From Bacteroidaceae bacterium (lineage in GTDB: Bacteria; Bacteroidota; Bacteroidia; Bacteroidales; Bacteroidaceae): 64,000 nt of DNA. The DNA lies in NCBI GenBank assembly GCA_017615125.1, contig JAGAAS010000076.1, positions 84,899 through 148,898 on the forward strand, given 5' to 3'. This document shows, piece by piece, positions 16,957 to 25,100 of this stretch; position 1 is the first letter of the stretch; each line of letters begins with the position of its first letter. Under the pieces are notes generated by a model. It was not told where the DNA came from. It did not search any database and was given only the letters and a program-made list of their open reading frames with translations. A program made the translations under genes and the position numbers.

Positions 16957-18388
16957 ATCCAGGCTTTTTCGGCTTGACAAGATAGACCATTCCTGCTTTG
17001 GCACGCTTGGAATGAACGTGCCTGCCGTTCATGACAGCACGGAAGCTGCGCAGTTCCGCTGTCGTCATCGGCTTGCTGATGGTGGGGTGCAAACGGTGGT
17101 GAATCTCTGAAGCATAGAGCCATTCGGCTCCCTCCTCACCCTCTTCGGCTGCATCGAAGAAAATGTCGAACAACTCCGCTTCGGCTGGCATACGCACGAA
17201 ACGCATGTTACGTTCCATAAGAGCCGCCTCTTCTGTTTCGTTCAACCAATAGGGATGTCCCGCAGTAATCTCCCAGACAGCTTCTGCATAGAGTTGCGGG
17301 TAGTTGATGGGGCGGTTCATGCTGATATGGCCTGTCACACATGCACAGATGAAACGCCGCGAGCCTGTGAGGTCGGTGATGACGTCGATGTTGTTGCTCG
17401 TGCCGATAAGGGAAGCAAAGCGCTGCTCTTGCGCGGAAAAAGAGGCATAGGGCTTAAACTCATCGACGACGGGCAGCTGAAGCATGTTTTTCAGTATCGG
17501 CTGCTGACGGTCGGTAAGTCGGTTTACCTCGTCAAAGTTGATGAGCCCATAGCGTGTCAGCATGAGAAGTGCCTTGCGCCGGTCGGCAAGGGCAAAGTTC
17601 TCGGTGAAATAAGGAGATAGCTCCGGAGGAAGGATGCTGCGACAGAAAGTGCTCTTGCCCACTCCTTGCACCCCGACGAGGATAGGCATCGATTCGTTGC
17701 CCTTACGACGGTTTTTGCCCAACCAGAGTGCCACCATCCCCAAAAACCACGTGTGGACAAGGCTGTACCAATTCTCATCATCGACAGGCACACGTCGAAA
17801 GAACTTTTCTATCCGAGGACGCTTATCCCATTGTGGCAGGTTTGAAAGAAACGCCTCAAACGGGTTGTAGGGGACTACCCTGTCGGATTTCAGATACCGT
17901 TTCACGTCCCTGTCCCATACATTGATACCCTCTTCCCGTGCATTGAAAGAAATGGAGTTAAGCACCAACTCGTCCACAGGGCGGAAACGAGTATGATACC
18001 GCTTACGCTCGCAGTACTCCGTAACGCCTGTCACCTCGTTCCGACGAAAAGAATAGCGACGCCGCATGAAATCATGCAACGCCAATGCCTCACGCTGGGT
18101 CTTCGACATGACCTTTTTGTCTCTTTCCTCTGGCGGAGAGGTGAAAACGCGATGGACAAGCTCTCTCACATGCTCTTCGTCCAACACAAAGGCACTATTC
18201 TCTACGATCTGCCTCCAGACAGAAGCCTCATCCATTCCCATTGTCATCATTGCTGATGCAAGTCGCGACAGGTAGTCATCGGAATTGCTGGGGCGCATCC
18301 CAGGCAAATACTCTTCGAAAGGAGAGAGTACTTCGTTGTAACGCTCTTCCTTCGGATTCTGAATCATAAAGTCTTGTTCGTTAGTCAT
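16949..18388 (-). CDS. VapE-family (virulence-associated E) P-loop ATPase
   Basis: A 479-residue protein of the VapE family, related to the helicase-like domains of phage and plasmid primases. The central domain (about 180-400) carries Walker A 'GVQGVGKST' (residues 239-247), Walker B 'GLINFDEVNR' (Asp286-Glu287), and 'SLIGTSNNIDVITDLTGSRR' with the typical arginine finger region. The N-terminal 170 residues form a helical region ('SRLASAMMTMGM', 'RRRYSFRRNEVTGVTEYCER'). The C-terminal 90 residues ('EWLYASEIHHRLHP') match the DUF3874-like end seen in Bacteroides copies. Many such proteins also carry a BT4734-like primase part; that is absent here. The role is probably DNA replication or mobilisation of an integrated element. 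Repeats ATCTACAC flank both gene ends. Confidence 0.85.
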   Translation of the reverse strand: MTNEQDFMIQNPKEERYNEVLSPFEEYLPGMRPSNSDDYLSRLASAMMTMGMDEASVWRQIVENSAFVLDEEHVRELVHRVFTSPPEERDKKVMSKTQREALALHDFMRRRYSFRRNEVTGVTEYCERKRYHTRFRPVDELVLNSISFNAREEGINVWDRDVKRYLKSDRVVPYNPFEAFLSNLPQWDKRPRIEKFFRRVPVDDENWYSLVHTWFLGMVALWLGKNRRKGNESMPILVGVQGVGKSTFCRSILPPELSPYFTENFALADRRKALLMLTRYGLINFDEVNRLTDRQQPILKNMLQLPVVDEFKPYASFSAQEQRFASLIGTSNNIDVITDLTGSRRFICACVTGHISMNRPINYPQLYAEAVWEITAGHPYWLNETEEAALMERNMRFVRMPAEAELFDIFFDAAEEGEEGAEWLYASEIHHRLHPTISKPMTTAELRSFRAVMNGRHVHSKRAKAGMVYLVKPKKPGLV

Positions 18389-18467
18389 AGAAATAAAGTT
18401 AAATAAGTTATTACCAAATAGTTATTTCTTAAACGAGGAGGCTTTGAGAAACTCCTGTTTTAGAATG

Positions 18468-18499
18468 TAAAGATACTGAATTCTTTTTTAAAAAGCAAG
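18468..18499 (-). promoter_or_regulatory. Promoter of vapE
   Basis: Read on the minus strand: CTTG (18499-18496), 20 nt, TATCTTTA (18475-18468). The last base of the -7 box differs from consensus. It leaves a leader of about 75 nt. Confidence 0.5.
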
Positions 18500-18630
18500 A
18501 GAAAAAAACGAAAAAACACTTTTTCCATTGATTTTTTCCAACCATTGTTTCGCATCAGTAGAATCTAAACAAGTTTCACCCAGTTTTTCTCCATAACGAA
18601 TACAACTCTGTTGCACTCATGATATTTCTT

Positions 18631-18722
18631 GGTGTAGACGGGTGTAGATAAAAAAGGCTTCTACACCCACTTAAAGAACACAAATACAGCGTGTTGACTA
18701 ATAAAGTGTAGAAGTGTAGATG
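18631..18722. repeat. GTGTAGA repeats at the 5' side of vapE
   Basis: Copies of the same word as on the other side of vapE, in mixed orientation: GGTGTAGACGGGTGTAGATA (18631-18650), CTACACCCAC (18661-18670) and GTGTAGAAGTGTAGATG (18706-18722). Confidence 0.85.
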
Positions 18723-18756
18723 TTTTTTGAGCCAGATTTGAAAAACCCTTCCGATT

Positions 18757-18998
18757 CCCGGCAAGCGTCACCGCAACCGCCCGTGCCCAATGTCCGACAG
18801 CGAGGCTATAATGGTACTGTTCCACGCACTTCGCTTCCGCGACCTGAAGTCCTTCTACCTGGGCTATGTCTGCCACATGCATGAAGAGTTTCTCCGCACT
18901 CATTGCCTATGGCCTCCTGCCGAAGAAACCTTCAATGAACTTCAGTATCATTAACAAATCAAGACTTATTGGCAAAACCTATACCGAACTCTCGTTCA
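18757..18998 (+). pseudogene. IS982-family transposase remnant with internal deletion
   Basis: The frame from 18760 reads 'GKRHRNRPCPMSDSEAIMVL' and 'FHALRFRDLKSFYLGYVCHM', the N-terminal part of an IS982 transposase. At about 18895 it changes frame into 'LIAYGLLPKKPSMNFSIINK', the C-terminal part. About 200 central residues, including the catalytic ones, are gone. The element end TATACCGAACTCTCGTTC (18980-18997) matches the end of the IS at 8723-8740 (inverted). It sits right next to the GTGTAGA repeats. Confidence 0.8.
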
Positions 18999-19103
18999 AA
19001 GAATTAACCGTTTGTGCCGTGAAATACGTAATAAATTATAGAATACGCGCGCATAAAGAATAGCTTGCACTGCTTCTCCCTGCCCATTTTGGGAAAAACA
19101 AAA

Positions 19104-19134
19104 GCAGGAGGGAACCCTAAGGACTCCCTCCTGC
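19104..19134 (-). terminator. Terminator of the 2737-residue protein gene
   Basis: A perfect 10-bp stem, GCAGGAGGGA (19104-19113) with TCCCTCCTGC (19125-19134) and an 11-nt loop. On the minus strand it is followed by TTTTGTTTTT. It lies 42 bases after the stop codon at 19176. Confidence 0.85.
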
Positions 19135-19175
19135 AAAAGAATGAGATGAATTATCTATTCAAACTCTGCGAACAT

Positions 19176-22100
19176 TTACTTAACAATAACTTTGCGACCG
19201 TTCACGATGTAAACATTGCCCTTGACGGGTTCTGTTACACGCTGTCCGGCTACATTGTAGATAGTGCCGTCTAAGTCACGATCAAGCTCGATTTCCTCGA
19301 TACCGTTCACGTCGGTGATCTGGATCCAGTAGAGCTGATCCTTCTTAGCGAAGTTGAGAGTAACGACACCGTTCTCAGGAATTGCTTCAAACTCTTCACC
19401 ATTCAGGTTGTAGACAACGACATTGTCTGTTGCCAGAGTTACTGAAGAGGAAGCATTGAAGTAAATGTAGTTCTCTTCGAAGACATCGCTGGTGTAAACG
19501 CGGAGGTTACCGCTACCAACAGTCCACAAGAGACCATCTGCCAAGTTCAGACCATTAGCCATCAGAGGCTCGTCCTTGAGAGCAGAGCCAGTCTTGAAGT
19601 AGCCGCTCAGAGTCGTCCACTCCTTGTTCTTGGCAGCTGTGGTAAGAGCTTCTTGCTGTTCCTCAGTCCAATGACGGAAGTCATACGTGTGGAATCTGGA
19701 GAGGATAACTGTTACATGACATGTAGCCTTGTATCCGCCATCAACGGTAGTAACCGTAATGTCTGTCTCACCGATTTCGTTGGTAGTAACAACGCCGTCG
19801 ACAACTGTAGCAACTTCCTCGTTCGAAGATGTCCAAACGAGAGCCTTGTTAGCAGCAGTCTCAGGAGAAACGGTAGCTGTCAGAGTAATCGTCGCATCCT
19901 GTCCAACGGTAATGTTGGTCTGATCGAGAGTAACACCTGCAACTTCGAATTCATCGTTGATGTCCATATCAACCAACTCTCTTGGAACATACATACCGAG
20001 CAGCATGTAAACAGCATTACGCCACATGGTGTAAGCCTGATCCGTGAGATACTTACCACCCTCACGGCAGAGTGAACCATAGTTCATGCCGAAGATGATA
20101 ACACGTGCCTGAGTCTTCTTACCATCAAGCTTATCTCCTGCGTGGATGTCGCTGAATGCGATAGAAGCATCAGTTACACCAGTAGGAACAGCGCTGAGAG
20201 ATTTCTCAGGAACGTCGCTGATGCCGGAAACATAGCTTAAGCCCTTCGTTCCTTCCTCGCCGGTATCTGTTGCCAGACCATAATAGAGAGGAACAGTCGT
20301 TCCGTCAATACCATTGAAGAAGCCGCTGATCGGTTCTACTACATCGATGGTTGTTACGTTCTGAGCATCAGCACGGGTTCCGTTTGTGGTACCACGCTTA
20401 GCACCCAAGGCATACGTCTTGTTGAACAGCATAGGTACTTTCGTCTCGTAGATGGAGAGAACGCCAGATGTAACAATTGCATTCGCACCGCCGAAGGATT
20501 CCTGAACAACGAGAGCATCGTATCCAGAAACATCGGGAGTTGCGTCAGCAGCTACCTCATTGTAAACAACCTTGATCTTCGGGTCATTTGCCAACATCGT
20601 GTAGATAGGATCGGAAGCACCTTCTGCCATGCTCTTGCCAGCAAGCGTGAAGTAGCCGACAGTCTTCGGGCGAACGCCCAGATAGTAGAGATGGAAGTTG
20701 TCTACCTTGTAGAACCAGCCACCCAGAACACCAAGGGCAAGGGTTCCGCCTTCGTGCTGGAAGTACAGTTCTGTCGGGTATGCCTTCGAAGGACCACCGT
20801 AGCAGGTTGTGGTAACAGTGTTCTCACCAGCAAATACCGTTACATCGTGACCGTCGTGAGAAGCTACAAAAGCAGTCAGCTTATAGAAGCCCTTCGGCAG
20901 TTCAATGTTCTGAGAAAGCGTGTAAGAAACATCATCACCATTCCAGCTGTTGAACATATACTGACCATCGATAGGCTGCATTGTGTAAGTACCATTGGAG
21001 TTCGGTTTAACGCCTTGGTCACCAGCAGTATTTGCAATTGTCCAGCCTGTGAGGTCACCCGTCTCGAAGGATGGGTTGATAATGTACAATTCGGTTTGGT
21101 CAACAGGATTGTCAACGGATACCGTCAGCATGTTGTAGTCGTAAACAGCCTGCTTGTAAACCTCGTAAGCAGCGTAAATGTCGTCAAGTGGCAATGTTGC
21201 GCTGTTGAGAGCAGTAAGGGCAGCCTTGTTGGCATCTGCCAGCATAGCAACCTTGTCATACTGACGCTCAAGAGCAGCGAATGAGTTGTATACATCCATT
21301 GCTGACTTGAAGAATGCAATAGCTTCAGCAAGGCCTTCTACGTTGTTGGCCGCGTTAACTTCAGCAACGAGGTGAGCCTTTGCTTCACCGTTTACATCTG
21401 GATTCTCCTCCAAGAGAGCCTTAGCCTCAGCCAATTTCTCAGCCAGAGCAAAGTCAGGATTGAAGGTGTAGAGATGTACGTTGTCGAAGGCTACCCAGTC
21501 AACGGTAGAATCAACCACCTTGTAGCCAAGGAGGATGGTGTCAGCCGTTACATCGGAGATTACCATGAAGTGCTCAGGAGCGCCATTGTTGGTAGCAACG
21601 AACGTTACGTCATCGTTAAGGAAGAGATAAGAGTTCGTTACATCACCCTTGTTGTTCGACTTGCCTTGGCAGGTAGCAATAATGTCAGCCGTGAGTACAT
21701 ACTTACCAGCGGGCAGTCCTTCGAGCTTACGCTGTGCATAAGCATTTCCGAAGGCTGTGTTAGCGCCCCAGCACTCGATGAAGTTGGAAACGCTTACGTC
21801 GCCGTTGGTGTAGGAAGCGCCCTGAGTCTGCCAGTGGTTGTGTCCCCAAGCGTTCTGCTGTGCATAGGTATCCCATCCATTGAGACCGTCGTTCATGTCG
21901 CCGTTCTCGAAGTTGATTTCGTTTGCAGCAAGATAAGCGTTGAATGCTGCAACGAGCTCTTCGTCATCAGCTGCGGTAGCCACGCGGTTGTCGTAGTTAG
22001 CCTTTGCCTTATCAACAACAGCCTTGAATTCAGCTGCACCGGAAGCACCTTCTACATAGGTAGGACCGTAGAGAGCCAGATCGGCAGCCAGCTTAGCATA

Positions 22101-25100
22101 GTCTTCGATAGACTTCTTAGCTGCGGCAACAGCAGCGTTGACGCGCTCAGCAGAAGCATTGGAAGCATTTACGTCAACGTCAAGGATTGCATTAGCCTCT
22201 TCGAGAGCAAGACGGAGCTCTGCAGCTACGTTGCCATTCTGAGGAGCCTCAGTGTCAACAGTAGCAGCGTTAGCAATAGCGGCACGCAGAACTGCGAACG
22301 GATCCTGAACATAGCGCTTCAGCGTTACATTCTCGAAGAGCGACCAGCAGTTGGCGTAGAAGGCAGGCCAATAGAGAGCTATTGTCATTTCGCCGTCTTC
22401 TCCAACATAGCCGTAAACTACGTTGTGGGCATTGCCACCATCGAGCCAAACCTTACCGTCGCCCATGCTGTCGGGATAACGATCCTTCGTTGTAGCAGCC
22501 CAGTCGACGAGACGAACCTTGTTACCATTGGCCTCAAAACTTGTGGTTACCATATTGTAGCCTTGAGCAGCTACCTCGTAGCATCCGTCACCATAGTGAT
22601 ACGGACGCTGGTAAGCCTCAATCGTTACAGCATAGAAGCCAGGTTCCAGACCAGTAACCGTCTGCCAGAAGCGACCTGTTGTCTGCCAACGTTCAGTACC
22701 ATTACCATTAGAAGCGGTGCTTCCACCACGCTCCGACTGATCCCAGGTCCAGCCGTCGGTGCCGTTGATGAGCGTGTGGCTCTTCACAGCCTCCGTGCAA
22801 TCGATGGTTGACCAAGTCTTCAAGCTATCCTGCAGATCCTCCCATGTCTCGGCCATTCCGGCAGCCTTGGCAGCAGCTAAGGTAGCAGCCTGCTCACGAG
22901 CCGTAACATATGCCTCGTACTCACTTACAGTCCAGAAGTCGAAGACAACCGAAGTGGATGCTTCACCTTCAATATTAAGGTTGTTGTTGTCGTCAAGCTG
23001 AACGTAACCGTCCTTAGCGATGTTCTTCAGGATATAACCTCCTTCAACAGGAGTGGTGATGTAATCACCATTTCTAGACTTATCACAATAGATATAATTA
23101 GGAGTATCGTCTGCCCAACCAATTATATCATTTTGATGTGAGTAGTCACGCAATGTAATCTGTCCGTTTTCGGAAGAAACATTAACGGGCACTGCATAGT
23201 CGTTCAAGATAGCGCGGGTTCCCCAGTTGTTACCACGAGTCAGGAACTTGCCGGTCTTCGGGTTGTAGAGGTAGTAAACGCCTGACTCAGGAGCCTGGGT
23301 GGTAGGAGTATTGCCCAGATAGAAGAGCTGGAACTCATCCATTACGAACCAGTCATAAGGAACGAAGTCGTCCTTACCAATAGTAATGGTAAGCTTACCG
23401 CCTGCTACGTGAGCATTAACAGTGTTAACGTAACCGCCCTTCTTGAAAGCAGCAGCAGCATGGCTCTGACGGTCAGGACCATACATCTGCACACTGCCGT
23501 CTTCGGCCGTGTAAGCTGTTGGCCAGCCGTCTTCGGCAGCTTCCTTAGCCTCGTCAGAAACGAGTTTCACGGGAACCTTAACATCGTTAATTGCAAAGTA
23601 AGCGTTCTGCTTCAGGTCACCAGCAACCATGTGGTTAGCATGAGCAGCGGGATCACCCATACGATAGTAGCCATAGGCCTTCAGCTGATAGTAACCATCG
23701 GGAACTCCCGTAATAGTCTGGCTTACGCTGACTGCGCCCTTGTTCCACATTTCAGCATTGATAGCGTTAGTCAAAGTGCCGTTTCCGCCACCTGTCTCGC
23801 CGCCATATCCAAGAACACCTGTAGGCTTCCAAGCATCCTGACGGAAGTCACCGACATCACCTCTGTTGAAGTTACGTCCCTGAATCAAGAAGGAAAGGTC
23901 AGCAGGATTCTCTGCAGAAGCATTCTCCAGAGCCTCCTCAAGCATCTGATCCTTTGTCAGGATAACCCACTTGGCAGCATCCGTTGTGCCATCAGAAAGA
24001 TTAACGGCAACGTCATCCGTACCGCCGTCTCCAAGATAGCCAGCCGAACCCTTGATAGTGTACGTATTGTACTCGTCGGTAGGCTCAATGGTCCACGAAC
24101 CAGCCTGGTCGGTGTAACCGTCGGTGTCGCGCAGTGAGTGGTTGGTAAATGTGCCCAACGTATAAACGCCATTGTTTACGCTTACATTGAAGTCAATACC
24201 GAAGTTCTCGGTGAAGACAGCACGTGTGCCCCACCACAGACCGCCGGTGATGTACTTGCCGTTGTTCTTGTTACGCATGAAGTAGGTTCCAGCCTTCAGA
24301 GTGGCAGTTGCCTTGTAGACAGCCTTCTTGATAGCCTCAGCAGCATTTAGGCAATCTTCCTTGGTAGCAGCCTCGTTGGCAAGAACTTCCTTGGCAGCGG
24401 CAACAGCAGCAGCAACGTCATCCGTTTGAGGAGTCGGAGCAAGCAGCTTGAAGTCACCAAAGGTGAAGAACTTGGTGTTGTTGTTCGTCTTCGACGGATA
24501 GATACGCAGATAGCGATAAGCAGTACCGCTCGTGCTGAGAGCCTTCGACGTGTAGTTGAGAACGCTTGCATCAACGGGCAGACCATCGGCCTCCTGAGTC
24601 AGGGTTGCGAAGTCTGTGTACGTTGTGCCGTCGTTGCTTCCAGAGAAGATTATCTCGGTAGGACGGTTGTTGTTGTTCTGCGTACGTTTGTGATAATAGA
24701 TGGCAAAATCCGTAAGAGTGTTGCCCTCGCCCATATCGATGAAGAGATAATGAGGATCATCGATGGACGTGCTCCACATCGTGTGGAAGAAGGTGCAGTT
24801 GTTATCATCGATAAGCTGTGCGATTGGACCTTCACGCGGTTCCTGTGCATTTGTCCAAACGTAGTAAGGAGCAGCTGCATCGGTGGTCTGCAAGTCATAG
24901 GGCGTTCCGTGTTCGCCCTCATAAATAGCTTGCTCGAGGATGGCCTTGACATCCTTGAACTCAAACTGCCAGTAGCAGTTCTCATCTACCGTTTCCTGAG
25001 AGTTTACAACGGTACCGCCCTCAACAGATGCGAGATAACCCGACATAGTGCCATCTCTCCAGAAAGCGTGGATGAGGTAAACAAGCTGACCCTTGTCGTT

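Noticed and set aside
21372-22811. Plus-strand open frame of 479 codons opposite the giant secreted protein, and similar ones at 24426-25166, 23409-24137 and 25323-25907
   Set aside because: They mirror the codon pattern of the long minus-strand gene, have no signal, family likeness or promoter, and the minus-strand frame has clear domains throughout.
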